DNA of 64,000 nucleotides from Motacilla alba alba. Its lineage: Eukaryota > Chordata > Aves > Passeriformes > Motacillidae. The notes beneath the pieces were generated by a model that saw nothing but the letters and a program-made list of their open reading frames with translations, did not search any database and had not been told where the DNA came from. The stretch lies in assembly GCF_015832195.1 (NCBI RefSeq), contig NC_052018.1, forward strand, positions 58,093,666 to 58,157,665, written 5' to 3'. Each line of letters starts with the position of its first letter. The first letter of the stretch is position 1. Both the position numbers and the translations under genes were made by a program. Of this stretch, positions 1 to 11,600 are shown in pieces.

Positions 1-777
1 TCGGACAAAGTTTCACAAGCGTTTACTCCTGCATCTGCACGCCACTCCAGCAGCAGGACGGATTAGGCTGTAGTCGAATGCTGGACAAATCCAAGGTGAT
101 ATTTTTGTTCAAATTTGCAGTGGATAGTAAAACATGTGCCAGATTTCCTCTGGGTTTATGTAAGACTGCCCAGTACAAATTTTAACCCGTCAAAAATACT
201 TCATAGATTGCAATTGCAGAATGAGGCTACCCTGGAGCAGCCTGATCCATGCCAGCAAAATATCCCCCTCTGCTTGGGGGCTTCTGTGACCTTGGCAACA
301 GCAGTGAAACAGTAGCAGGCACACAGGGACAAGGACAGGAAAAATTAGTACTATCCCTAGCTTCTTCATTTTCTTCTCTGGAAAACATGAGTAAGTCAGC
401 ATTCCTGAGAAAGGTGAAGTACTTTTTGACTTTTGAGTACAGAAATGGTGCATGATGGCACTGTCCCCAGAGGCTGATTAAAGCTCACCAGGTCTTCAGA
501 GAAAATAATGCGCAGCTCCCATGCACCCACAGGTCTAACTTTCTTTTACTGCAATCTTCAGTTCCTCTCTTCCCATTTTTAACCACTTTATTTGGATGAA
601 AGGTGAGAAGGAAGAGGAGGAGGTGCTTTTTTAGCTGGAGGCAGTTCAGCAGCCATCAAGGAAGGCTGCTTTTGCGGGGGCGCTCCTTTGGCAGGTTCTG
701 GGGAGAGAAGGAAACCCTGTCTGGGTAACAGGAGACCCTGCTCAGGTGCCATCTGCTCCGCTCGCCTCTTCTGACTT

Positions 778-778
<1 letters not shown>

Positions 779-810
<32 letters not shown>

Positions 811-915
811 AGAGAAAACGTGAGCAAATATTATCAGGTAAATGTTTATTTGAAGTGAAAACAAACAAAACCAACAAACCCCGGCGTTTCTGTGAGCTTC
901 CCCTTGTGAAGACTG
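779..915 (-). pseudogene. Possible polyA-tailed retrocopy of an mRNA 3' end
   Basis: Read on the - strand, the segment has an AATAAA signal (850-845), 35 nt of unique sequence and then about 31 consecutive A (809-779). It is flanked by an identical 8-mer, CTGACTTG on the + strand, at 771-778 and 916-923. That is the signature of target-primed reverse transcription of a polyadenylated RNA. The copied part is only about 105 nt and I cannot name the source gene. A chance 8-mer next to an expanded homopolymer is the alternative. Confidence 0.35.
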
Positions 916-924
916 CTGACTTGC

Positions 925-1110
925 AGCCACCGAGCTCGGTCCCCCTTCCCTAACCAGGGCCCCCCTTCGTCCTTCCCCCGGGACGCGTTGCCAGGGGCAC
1001 GGCTGTGCCCAGGAGCGGCTCCGGGGCTGGCGGGGGCAGCAGCGCGGCGGAACCGCGGTAACCGGGGGACGGGGCGAGGCGGAAAGGGCCGAGGGGCTTG
1101 GTCTGGTTAG
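925..1110. promoter_or_regulatory. CpG-rich patch, candidate CCDC170 promoter
   Basis: This short stretch is much richer in G, C and CpG than anything else in the window. It includes GGACGCG, CAGCAGCGCGGCGG and CCGCGG clusters, with weaker CpG density continuing to about 1240. No ATG occurs in it on the + strand. A possible splice donor lies at 1058 (GCG|GTAACC). It sits upstream of CCDC170 and could be its promoter and a non-coding first exon. It could also be a small methylation-free island of unknown use. Confidence 0.4.
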
Positions 1111-1240
1111 GGCTTGGGGTTTTTTTGGCAGTTCCCCTATTAGGGAATAAAGCCCCGACTTTGGAAATATGCCCCCCTTCCTACCCCCCTTTCTGTCGGT
1201 GTTACTGTAGCGGCGGACACGGGCTGGCTGTACCCCCCCT

Positions 1241-3224
1241 TTGCAAGTCATCTTTGCAACATTCAATTTAATCTCGCCTTTCAATACCCCACACCCCGAA
1301 ACCCCCTCCCCACCCAAAAAAAAAAAAACCCAAACAAAATAAAAACCAACCAGCCAAAATCCCAAAAGAAACAAAAAACCCCAGCCCCAAAGCAAACAAA
1401 AACCCCCAGCCCTAAAGCAGAACTGCTGCAGGTGCAGAGCTGTACCCGGTGGTCCGTGCGTGGTGCGATTGGAGCCCCATGAACTTCAGCTGATCATTAG
1501 AGCTTATCTTTACAAGTTCAAGGCCAGAAAGATTTTTCTTACTAAGTGCTGCAGAAGGGAGTAGCTTTCACAGAGCAGGAATTTATAGTTATCTAAGAAT
1601 TTCTTCTTTGCATCTCTTCCTCCTTTGAAAGGGATTTGCTGGCTTTGATGTGAATTTAAGGGAGACACTAGAGGATATTGCTTGGAGGGATCAAACCCTT
1701 GTGCTAAAGATATAATAGGAACCTTGTAACAGTTTTGTGTTCCAAAGGATAAACAATTTATTTGTGTGAGCAGTTCATTTAGTTGAACATCAATTTTGTA
1801 ATGAAGCTATATTGTTCTGAGACAAAAAAAAATACAGAATTCTGGTAGTTTGTGGCGGCAAAAACAACTGTCATTATATTAAATACAACTGTTATGACTC
1901 AATTACAAACTTTTTGCTAGCACTGCTTAGTGACAGAGTTGACAGCAACCTGCTCCACATTTTAACCAACCAGCAGTCAAATAGTTTGTGAGTTTTGGAC
2001 TCAAAAACAAACTAGAAATTACATGTTTATAAAATGTAAGTTACAACTGCTAAATCATACTACAGCACTAATCAATTTTAGTTGTGTATATGCCAATATA
2101 CTCAAGTATTTCTAAAATATTTTCATTTTGTTGACTGCAGTAAAGTATAGTAGGTGTTGTAGGAAAATTGCAGCTGTTGGCAGTGCATGATGGTCTGTTT
2201 TTTAAATCTACCATTTAAGTCGTTCTGTTGCAGAAGTTATTTAACTCTATTTAGCACGGATAAAGTAAAAACAGTAGAATGAATTGTTTGCACAAATCCC
2301 TGCATAAGCACTTAATCTTGTCGTAGCAATTACCCTTTTTATTGTTTAGGGAATAAACACAGCGGCTCCTTGTTAATCATTTTGGAAAAGTTGTGAAAGA
2401 AAGTGTCAGGGGAGTTCCAAATTCCTTAATTTGTCCATACAGACAAAGGATGAAGTCAACCAGAAAGCATGTTAAGTAATGTTTAGAGTCGGTGATGTAT
2501 CTCTCTTAATTGCCTTCAGATGACTGTTGTCTTTCATCACGTTAAATGCATTTATTATACTTAGATGCAAAGTCACCTCATCCTAACAGAAAAACAAAAG
2601 ATGGAAATGCTTTAACTGCCTCTTGTAGTAGTAGCAGCGGGTAAGACTAAAATTTTGCTTGTAATGAAGCTTTCATTTGGGCCTATTAATCAAACTTGAA
2701 ATTGGTCTCTTTGAGGCCAATGAACAGCAGGAGTGATTTTTATCTTTACAGTAATACCTTTCAATGATTACTGCAAAGGGAGGAGGGTAAAGCTGAGCAG
2801 TAACCTTCTGAAAGGAATTTAGAAAATCTCTTTGGTAATTTATTTGAGCTGCTGAGAACATTTAAGTTAGTTTTAGATATTTCTGGAAGATTACACTAAT
2901 GTAGAAAAACTCCATTGGTATATAACAATAACAAGAAAAAGTACTGCAAACAGTGAGTTGGCCTAGTGGATAGGAATCCACTCAGAATTTGTGTGTTTCT
3001 GGCACTTTATAATGTGCAAGAGCAAGTGACAAAACTGAGAGAGTTGTGAAATGGTACTCGCAAATTTTAATTTATGTTAATATATAATTATCAATACATT
3101 TTGGGATCCCTGATAGGCAAATTGGGCAAAGTATTGTCTATAAAGAAGACCCAAAATATACATACAAGATGGTTAATTTGTGAACCCATTTTTTCCCACC
3201 CCCTGAAGTGACTCCAGTAGGGGA
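1241..3224. other. Upstream non-coding sequence
   Basis: It starts with an A/C-rich simple tract (about 1306-1400, including a 13-nt A run) and continues as unique AT-rich sequence. I see no convincing exon, and the few open frames are short and low in coding character. Confidence 0.4.
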
Positions 3225-3515
3225 GTCAGCCTTCTCCAGCTAACCAGTGACAGGACAAGAGGACACAGTATTTAGCTCTGCTAGGGGAGGTTTCAGGTTG
3301 GGCATTAAGGTGAATTCCTTTACAGAAAGGATGGTTAGACATTGGAATGGACTGCCTGGGGAGGTGGTGGAGTTGCTGTCCCTGGAGGTGTTTAAGGAAA
3401 GATTGGACGTGACACTCAGCGATCTGTTTGCGATCTGTTTGACACGGCAGTGTTTGGTCGTAGGTCGGACTTGATGTTCTCAGAAGTCCTTTCCAGCCTC
3501 ATTGGTTATGTGTGA
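3225..3515 (+). repeat. CR1 LINE fragment, 3' end, + orientation
   Basis: Motifs typical of the avian CR1 3' region appear in order: CCAGTGACAGGACAAGAGG, GGTTTCAGGTTGGGCATTAAG, ACATTGGAATGGACTGCC, GGAGGTGTTTAAGGAAAG and a terminal TTTCCAGCCTCATTGG followed by TGTGATTC. The translated frame keeps the CR1 reverse-transcriptase ORF tail pattern ([13 protein letters not shown]) but is 5' truncated, so it cannot move by itself. It is relatively well preserved. Confidence 0.88.
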
Positions 3516-3742
3516 TTCATTTTAGTCTGTTTTCACATGTGTTAACAAAATCTGAGTCACCGTGGAATAGTGTCTGAACCTTCTCATGCTCATTGCTGTT
3601 TGTAGCTGTTGTGCTTTTCTGAGGTGATGTGAATGCTGGCTGCTGCTACCAAGAAAAATCTGCAGCAGCAAAGTGTGAAAATTTTTCAACTACCCATTCT
3701 TTCAGGTATTTCATGCTGGATGTCATCTTTATGGTTGCAACA

Positions 3743-3802
<60 letters not shown>
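3743..3802. repeat. (AAT)n microsatellite, about 20 units
   Basis: An uninterrupted AAT/ATA repeat of about 60 nt. The apparent poly-Asn, poly-Ile and poly-Leu reading frames over it are artefacts. The purity and length make it likely to vary in length between individuals. Confidence 0.97.
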
Positions 3803-4489
3803 CTCTGCTGCTGCATTGTATTTTCAGAAGTTAGAAGAATTTTATGCATGCATACACTCAGGAATATTCATTGTCTTAAGAAAAAGCATTGCAGATTTGG
3901 GAAATCTCATTTTGTTTGATTTCAGAATATGAAAAGTTATGACACTGGGATTTAAAAAAATCATTGAATAGCCCACTGAGTACAACCACTGTACCAAGTC
4001 CTGTACAAATATACAGGTAAAAAGGGCCCACTGATTACCTTAACATCTGAGGGGGAAAAAAAGATGTATTTTGGTTAAGATAGATCCTGTGTTATCGCTC
4101 AGATCCTTTTTAAATATATCAGTATAGAGGAGGTGCAGGACAAAAGGAGAAGTGAAATAAAAACTTGGAGCACCTGAAAAGTAGTGGCAAAGGAAGCAGT
4201 CACTGCATGAAGGCTGCCTATGTAGCTGAGCTGGTGAATATACCCTGGACAAACCAACGTGAAGGTGCCTGTTTTGGTTAGACGTGTGTTTGAATACTGT
4301 GGAGACAAGCAGAGCTCATAGGCTACTAGAGAAACTTTCCCATGGTGTTCTGCTTTCATGCCCAACTTTGCTGGTGGTAACCTATGATACAGTTTAGCAT
4401 ATCAGTGAAAAAATAATGTCATGTGCCATCATATTACAAATCTATTTAATTTTTAACCTTTTCCCCTCTTCCCCCCATTTGTTCTGTAG

Positions 4490-4517
4490 AAACGAAGGAA
4501 GAATGAAGTCAACAAAG
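4490..4517 (+). CDS. CCDC170: Candidate first coding exon of CCDC170 (28 nt)
   Basis: A long pyrimidine tract (about 4450-4487) ends in CTGTAG, followed by 28 nt and then a GTTTGT donor. Within it an ATG at 4503 has A at -3 and opens MKSTK, ending exactly in phase 0. That is the phase needed to join the exon at 8558. The joined protein would be about 701 residues, near the human length. The acceptor is strong and the donor is moderate. Very short exons are easily produced by chance, and I cannot check conservation. Alternatives are an initiator elsewhere upstream, or Met-17 of the 8558 exon. Confidence 0.3.
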
Positions 4518-5527
4518 GTTTGTGAGTCATCATTTTTGGTATGTCAACGCTAATGTGTTTTGGTGCTTTGGGAATGGGAAGAAGAAATCCCTGCCCTGAG
4601 CATAGTCTGTGGCCGGGCATTGACAAGTCACTCAGGGTGGTGATGGGTGTTTAAATGCCTGCTGGGGGATTTCTGTTTCAAGAAAGATTTTTAAAAATTA
4701 TATGTTTTGGGAAAGGTGTCTGGGTTGTGTGTAGGCAATGGCAGTAGTAGTGGCATTTGGCAGCATTGAAATGGGAAATGGAGCAGGAAATAAAAGAGAA
4801 GCTGCCAAAAGCAGAATGGGAGTGAATGACTTTGACAGTTGGCTGATTTCAAAGTATATGGATTGGTATAAAAGTCCTGAATGTTGTTGTAGTTTTGTTG
4901 TTTCTGAGTCAAATAAAGTTTTCCAACTAAAGGTTGGGAGATAAAGGAGGTTATTTGGTAAAAAAATCAAAACAAAAATGGTCAACGATAACAAAAATCA
5001 CCATATATTGTTGATCGTCTAAAGAACACCTACTACTAATAAGTCTGAAGGTCCAAGTAGATATTGCTCTTAAGTAATGTAAATATAGGCTTATCTTTAG
5101 TTTAGCATATGAAGTTAGATGAATGCTCCATTTTCTTGCAGGTAAGTGGAAAGAGATCAAAAAGATTAATAATGTGAGTGGGAGAAACACCCAAAACCTA
5201 GGTTATTTAGAGCTGGTTGAGTATTAATGTATTAAGACTTCTTCTGTCTACTCACTCTAATTCTTTTAACACTTAATTAATTCTATTTTCCTAACAAAAA
5301 TCAGTATAGATCACATAATACTCATGAAACATTAGAAATCCAATTTTCTCCATGGATAGAAAAGTGCCACATTTGCATTACAAATTTTACCCCTATATAA
5401 AGTCATGCCAATTTAACTGAGTTGTCTGATAGGTCTGACTTGTGATTGGCTGATGGCAACCCACAGAAACATAGAAAACTATTAATTTTAGAGTATGCAT
5501 GTTTCCTGCTAAAAGTATGATGATAAT

Positions 5528-6106
5528 TGTGGGGTTTCACCCCCGGATTGGGATGACCCCGAAAGATGGAAAAGTCCCTCCTCCAACCCGTGCCTTCGAA
5601 GAAAGACTCAGTAGTCTTCTGTTGTCTGTTCTCAAGGTTGTTTATTGTTGGTTATCTACAAGATTCTTCTCCCTGAACTGCTGTGGCCCGTTCAGCAGCT
5701 CAGACAAAGGCACTCTGCCCTCCCAGGGGGCTGGTGCCATCTTTTATATCATATATTACGTACTACATGTTTATACTTTTTCTCCAATACCTACTATCTA
5801 TATTGAATGGTGACTTTCTACTCTAAACCAATCTGTGAGTGCCAACATCACCAAAGACATGGAGGCTAGGAAGGAGAAAGAAAGAGGACAGGACACACCC
5901 AAGTCCCTCCATCTTAGAATCCCTGACCCCCATGTACAAAACTTGGACCCCTGCGTACAAGGCTTAAAACCCCCCTGTACAGCACTCAGAAATCCTTCCT
6001 TTCACTTCATGATTATCTCTACTATGCTATCTAACTTGTGTGTGTGGCTTGTAATTCTTCATACAGAGTTAGTAATTTGCTCCACGGGCTAAGATCAAAA
6101 CCCCAC
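5528..6106 (-). mobile_element. Solo LTR of an endogenous retrovirus, - orientation
   Basis: The ends are near-perfect inverted repeats, TGTGGGGTTT at 5528 and AAACCCCAC ending at 6106. Read on the - strand, a TATAAAAG box (about 5741-5748) precedes an AATAAA signal (about 5639-5644) by roughly 100 nt. The short final part ends GGTGAAACCCCACA. This is the U3-R-U5 order of an LTR of about 580 bp. Gag, pol and env sequence is absent on both sides, so it is a solo LTR from recombination. I do not see a matching target duplication, and the - strand TG start has a base change. It resembles LTRs known from songbirds, but the family name is not assigned. Confidence 0.75.
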
Positions 6107-6483
6107 GTGTGTCTTTGGCTGCATGCCAGGGTCTCAGAGCCCCTTGCCAGCAGCTCTGGCCATCCAGGACACCCAGAGGAGAGTCCTGGGTTCCGACAGA
6201 TAATACCAACTTTCCCAGTGTGGTGCCACCCTGATTAGTTTTAAATTTACCAAGGCACTGGAGGATGCAGAGATCTGCCTCTGTAAATCTCACTAAAACT
6301 GTAGATGAGTCAAACAGTAATTCCCATTGACTTTGGCACCTGGCTTCATTTAAACTTCTTTTAAATCCTTCTGGATGTGTAGCTGCATCTTTAAAGTGTT
6401 CATAATTTAAAAACCTAATTTGTATGAAAAACATAGATTTTGGAAGTTTCAGCTCTAAAGCTGTTACATTGGTTATTGCTGCT

Positions 6484-6530
6484 AAATGGGGGCTTCTTAT
6501 ATAATAAATGGGGCTTCTTATATAATAAAT
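6484..6530. repeat. Tandem duplication of a 21-22-bp unit
   Basis: AAATGGGGGCTTCTTATATA is followed directly by a second copy with one G fewer and by the start of a third. The two copies are otherwise identical, which suggests recent replication slippage. Confidence 0.9.
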
Positions 6531-7939
6531 GTATTTATTTCACCAGTTTTGAGATGTACTCCTTCTTTCTGTGAAGTCATAAGTTGTGGGTTTTTTGGGA
6601 AGAAAAGGAAAAACCTACATTCATGCAGTACTACAAATGTAATAACATACATAACCATCATACCCATGTTACTGTTTACAATCTCCATCCATGGTTTTGC
6701 AGCCCTGGTGTATTACAGAATGAGAAAAATGCCCTCTACATTAAAGAATTTCATGTGGTTGTACATGTGAAATAAGCAGAGTGAAGCAAAAGTAAGACAA
6801 AAGCAGCAAGGAGATGGCACATGCTTTCCTTCACTCCCTCAGAACAGTGATAAAGTGTTGAGAAAATTAGCAGCCCTTTTATCTCCAAGATAATGTGCTG
6901 TGTTCTATGTGGCCATGAGTTTTCTGCATGTGTCAGTCCGGCTTGATGAGAGTGGCAACTCCTTTGTGGAAGAGCACAGCTGAGTGTCTTTGAAGGAGAT
7001 GAATGCAATTAAACTCGATGGGTCTAATCTAGTGTCAACTAACACAGAGAGGAAAGATTAAAGAATAGAGCTGGTGGTATTATAGCAACTAATCCAAGGT
7101 GATTTATCTTCTGCAGCAGTCTGAACTAGCAGTTTTTCCTTATTCCTCAGGGATTTCTCTATGTGTTGCATGGTAAATGCTTATTTTACTAGACTTTCGC
7201 ATATTTGGAAAGTTCTTCAGGTTTTTTTTCCTATTTGGAATGGGTAGGGGCTGAACTTGTAATTAATCTCAGCCTGGAAATTGATGCTGATGTAGTAAAA
7301 GCATGACGAGAAGATGTCTTTGTCTCCATTGCAATACCTTTTTCCAAAAGCAGTCATTATCTGGGAGTGTTTTGCATTTTGTAATTCATACCCAAATGTA
7401 CCAGGATTGCAGTTTTGGTTTAGTCCTGTGTGAAAGCTGATGGAGAACAAATCTCATGTTCAGTTCTCTGCTGTGTGTGCTTCCAGCATAGCCTAAACTT
7501 AGTTCTGCTCTGAAGAGGTTACATTTCATCAGTTTTAGTTACTATTGATTGAAAAAAGAAAAAAAGTTCTGTCTAACGAAACTCTACCAAGACTTCAGGT
7601 CTGAATTCTCATCTTGAAAGACTTAAGTAACAAAGGCCAGGAAATCCAGCACATTCCTGCTCTCCTGCAGAAGAGCAGAACATCACAAAAAGGAGAAAGC
7701 CTACTATAGAATCTAAAGGGCACAGCTAAAGGGTTGTACAAGTGGTGAAGGAGACTGTACTAGAAAGACAGAGGCAGTGCTTGCCATGGAATCAGGACTT
7801 GAAAAAGAATGAAAGGTAGTCATTATGGTGATGGCTGGGGATGAGAAAGCATCAGTCAGGAAGCTGAAGTTGTGTCCAAGTGATGGAGTTCAAAAGGACC
7901 TCTAACCTTGAAAGGTTAGAAGTAAGAAAGCAAATGGCA

Positions 7940-8260
7940 AGCCAAAAAGTGACTTGGAGGAGCAGATACAAGTGTCTGAGTAGGCATGGGCTCTTCAGCC
8001 TGGTAGAGAGACTGTGGATGTGAGATATGATAGAAATCTGAAAAATCATGAGTGGCACATAGGAGATGGATAGCCACTGCTTTTTTCCAACATTTCTTCC
8101 AAATGAAAAATGAGAGTATGTGCGGTATAACTGAGGTCTAAAAACCAAAGTGATTCTTTGCATAAGAGACCTCTGAGGACTCCCTTTGGTTTAAAGTTTA
8201 TACAGGTTGAAAGAGTAACTGGATAAGTTTGTAGAAAAGGGACCTTTTGAATGTTAAACA
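7940..8260 (+). repeat. Ancient CR1/L3-type LINE relic, + orientation
   Basis: Degraded motifs of the old amniote CR1 family are visible: CTCTTCAGCCTGGTAGAGAG, GATATGATAGAAATCTGAAA, AATCATGAGTGGCAC and later TGGATAAGTTTGTAGAAAAG. Divergence is far higher than in the other CR1 copies here, which indicates insertion long before modern birds. It lies about 300 bp upstream of the first secure CCDC170 exon. Confidence 0.6.
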
Positions 8261-8557
8261 TATAGAAACTGTTGGAAATAGCCAGAGCTGAAAATAGTGG
8301 GAGGTCATGGGATTGTTGAGTGGAACTATCTTACTTTAGCACTGGTGTTGGTGGCTGAACTTGGAGATGAATGTGGTGACTCATAGAAAAGCGACTCTTT
8401 AACCTATTTTTCAGTAAGTGTATGTTACTCTGGGAATAATACTCTGCAGCATTTGGAGTAATGCCTTGGAGCAGCTTAATCAAACCAAAAAGCACTGAAG
8501 CAGAAATGTTCCAAAAATGTGATGTCTAAAGGTTTTGTATTCATTCTGTCTTCACAG

Positions 8558-8689
8558 GAATCTCATGATCACGTTCCTTTGGATATTCCCATCGCTAGAG
8601 AGCAGATGAATCATTATCGAGCTGCAGCTGAAACTGCTCAAAGTGAACTTGCAGCACTTTCTGTGAAGTATGACTGTGCCCAGTCAGAG
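8558..8689 (+). CDS. CCDC170: CCDC170 exon, residues 1-44
   Basis: The acceptor is TCTGTCTTCACAG and the donor is GAG|GTACAT. The exon is 132 nt, phase 0 at both ends. It encodes a segment beginning [16 protein letters not shown] and running into an alanine/glutamate-rich helix ([13 protein letters not shown]). That is the conserved start of the coiled coil in this family. The frame is open upstream to 8519, but that extension is intronic. Confidence 0.88.
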
Positions 8690-11600
8690 GTACATCTAAA
8701 AATAATTTCAAATCCTTCTCCAAACCTGAGGATATTTTCAGTTTCCTTATGTAGAGAATAGAAAGCTTGCAGAGAAGTCTGAAACTTGCTTTTCCTACAG
8801 AGCTTTTGGGTTTTTGTTTTTAGAATGTCTGTGTGATTTTTACTTTGTTTCCTTCTGTGATCAAGAACTGATTATAATGTTTGTATTTGGAAGATTTGAA
8901 GCAGTGTAGTTTTTTATCGTCATTAAGTGCAATATGTTTATGTTAAACCTGAAAATTAATTAAATTGTGGTTGTATAAACGTTCAGATAGCTATCCTCCA
9001 CTTCCTGCAGGTGAGTTAAGATCTAGCAGCTCATCTTTACTCATGTCTCCCTTTTATTCAAGTTATAGCTCCCCAAATGTGATCTGCTTTCATCACCAGT
9101 GAAATTGTGTTTGTGCTAATGAGGTTGGTTGTAGGTAGAGAGGCTGAAGAACATGTTCACATACTTTTTTACTCTTCCTGTTCTGTAGATCGTGTTTCTA
9201 AGGAGAAGATTTATTACCGGATAATTTTTAGAGCTGCATTATTTCCACAAGTAATTTTTTAATAAACATATAACTGGTTACAATTGATTTGATTGAAGTC
9301 AGCAATGTGGGCAGTGGTCAGTTTTAAAGTAGAGTAAAATTTGCCTTTAGAAGACATGAAATGCTTACATTAATTCACATACAGAACTACAGGCATAAGT
9401 GGCCATTGGCTGAGGTTTAATTTGATCAGTTGATCCTGCAGTTACTGCAGGGTTCCTCTACATTTAACATTTATCCAGAACTGATGCCTTTAATTTAAAT
9501 TTTAAGAAGCCATACAGAATCTAATGTTCTCATATGAAAAATTTATTACTGGAAATGTTGAATGGCTTTATTGCCAGAACGTCTGACTGATTTATAGATT
9601 TTTCAAGACAGTGCTTGCAAAAGCATAGTCAAAAAAAGCAGCTGTTCATGCTCTTGTTAATAAAGACCTTCATGACCCAGCTGAGGTCAGAGCCTTGTTC
9701 TGCTGAGTGTTCTGTAAAACTCATGATATGGGATTATTCTTGCTTTTTCTGCTATTGGAACTGACCACAAAGACAATGGATAGATGAAAAAATATCACAT
9801 GGGGAGTTGAACCACAGAGAAATTTTAAGGTTATGAACACTCTAAGATACCATAGCTTGGTCCAGCTGCCAAGCAAAGCAGTGCTATTGTTCCTTCAGCT
9901 GCTCATTTCCTTCCCCACACTGCCCCACCCCTTGTGCCGGCACAGATGTATGTGTAGTTTTTACAGTGCACTGCTGTGTCCATGCAATTGAAAAATAATT
10001 CCTTTCCTTCTGAGTTGCTTTTTAGCCAGATCAGTTTACCAATCTTATTTCACCTTGTAGCCATATAATTGCTTTTTCTAGCACTAAGAGGAGGGTGGAG
10101 TATGGAAATGAAGCCTATGAACCCGGGAAAAAGACAAGCTGCTTTTCTTGAACTCAGTGCTGCTCCAGAGTGTCTGATAAAGCTGCACTTGCATGTGAAG
10201 CATAAGCTTATTGAAGGCGGTGCTGCTGCTGCTGCAAGGGTGATCTCCTACCTGATTTCTCAGTGTTAGCCTTTGCTTTGTGATTCTCTTTCTCCTCTGC
10301 GAGAGAAGAAGTGAGCTATTTTCTAACGGTTGTTATTGAAGTCGTTTGTAGGGGAGTCAGACAAACACAGGGCTGGTGCGAGGGAGAGGACAGGCGTGCG
10401 TGGCTGGAAAGAGGAGAAGCAGGACCTCCCTTTTCCAAGGCAGTTGCTGTTCTGTTGGCTCACCAGCCTCTCAAATTTCTCTGAGTATCTTGGGTCATAC
10501 TGAAAGACTCCAACAGAGAAGTGAATTTCCCATTGTTCTGGATTGCAGTTTAATGTCTTGAATATTTTTTCCCTTAAAATGTTTGCCACAATTTAGAAGT
10601 TCGGTCACTCACCATAAAGAACAGTTAACTTGGCTAAATTATTTGCCTGTTAATTCTATGTGATAGGACAGAAATCTTTCAGATTGCATCTTGCTGCTTT
10701 TAATTGGAATTGTCAGGAAAGCTGAAACATGCCTTAACACTTCTTGTGACAAAAAAAGTCCACTTTAAATTACTTGTTCCTAATAACAAAAAAAATCATA
10801 TGGAAATCATATGGAAATTTTGATTGCCTGGTGAGTCTCCCTCAAGTGCAGTCTCCTAGAGAAGCTTTTAATAGAAATAGTTCAATGGAAAATGGTATTT
10901 CTAACAAAGAGAGAGAGAAAAACCTACTGAACTCCATGAGCTCTTGGAAAGCTCTAGCATCATCCCTGTAAGGGGTCTTTAACATTTGAGGGTGATTTTC
11001 CTCCTCATACCCTTTCTTAAAAGGCTCTGTTGCTGTTTCTGTGTAAATACAGCTACATTTAATTGGATTGTCAAACTCAAAAATAACTATTTCCATAAGG
11101 TGAGAAGAGGGTGCCTACCACACAATGCTCCAAAAATTTACTTGCCTCTAAATATGCTTCAAACTGTCAAAAGGCTCCACATTCATACAGCAGGATACTT
11201 TGCTGCAGCTCTAGATTATCTGAGGAATTGAGCACCCGATTTGGAAGCAGGTAGACAGCAGGCATAAAAGAGGGAATTGTGGTGTTAATAACTTTGCTGT
11301 AATGCAGATACATAGGAGACATGAGTTAAGGTTGTGCAGCAGAACTTAAGTTAGACTTTTCCTAAATTCTGAATTAGTAAATGAACTTAGTTTCCTATAA
11401 GATGTTATCTTGAAAAGTTGTACTGTTACCCAAGAGTAGCTTTTGTTTTTGCAAACCTCTTCCATTGCTTTTTTCTAGTCATATGAAAGTAAAGTTGTGT
11501 CCCTCTACTTAGTCTTGTAGCGATAGAAATGTGTTGCTTGTCACATTGCTAAGCTTATAATACAGTCATGTTATTTCAGGCTGGGAAAACTATTCTTCAT

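Noticed and set aside
1..66. Open frame ending in TAG at 64-66 as the end of an upstream gene
   Set aside because: Only 21 codons are visible and I do not recognise the peptide. It is too short to assign to the neighbouring ARMT1 or any other gene.
742..1395. 217-codon open frame on the - strand over the CpG-rich patch
   Set aside because: It reads through poly-Lys from the A tract and a Gly/Phe-rich low-complexity start. GC-rich DNA keeps such frames open by chance.
2955..2985. Segment GTTGGCCTAGTGGATAGGAA as a tRNA or tRNA-derived SINE head
   Set aside because: It resembles a tRNA A box only; no B box at the right spacing and no cloverleaf can be drawn.
3629..3932. Open frames with poly-Asn, poly-Ile or poly-Leu
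   Set aside because: They are translations of the AAT microsatellite on both strands.
5108..5141. ATG followed by TTCTTGCAG|GTAAGT as the CCDC170 start exon
   Set aside because: Both ATG frames leave phase 1 or 2, but the exon at 8558 needs phase 0. It could only be non-coding.
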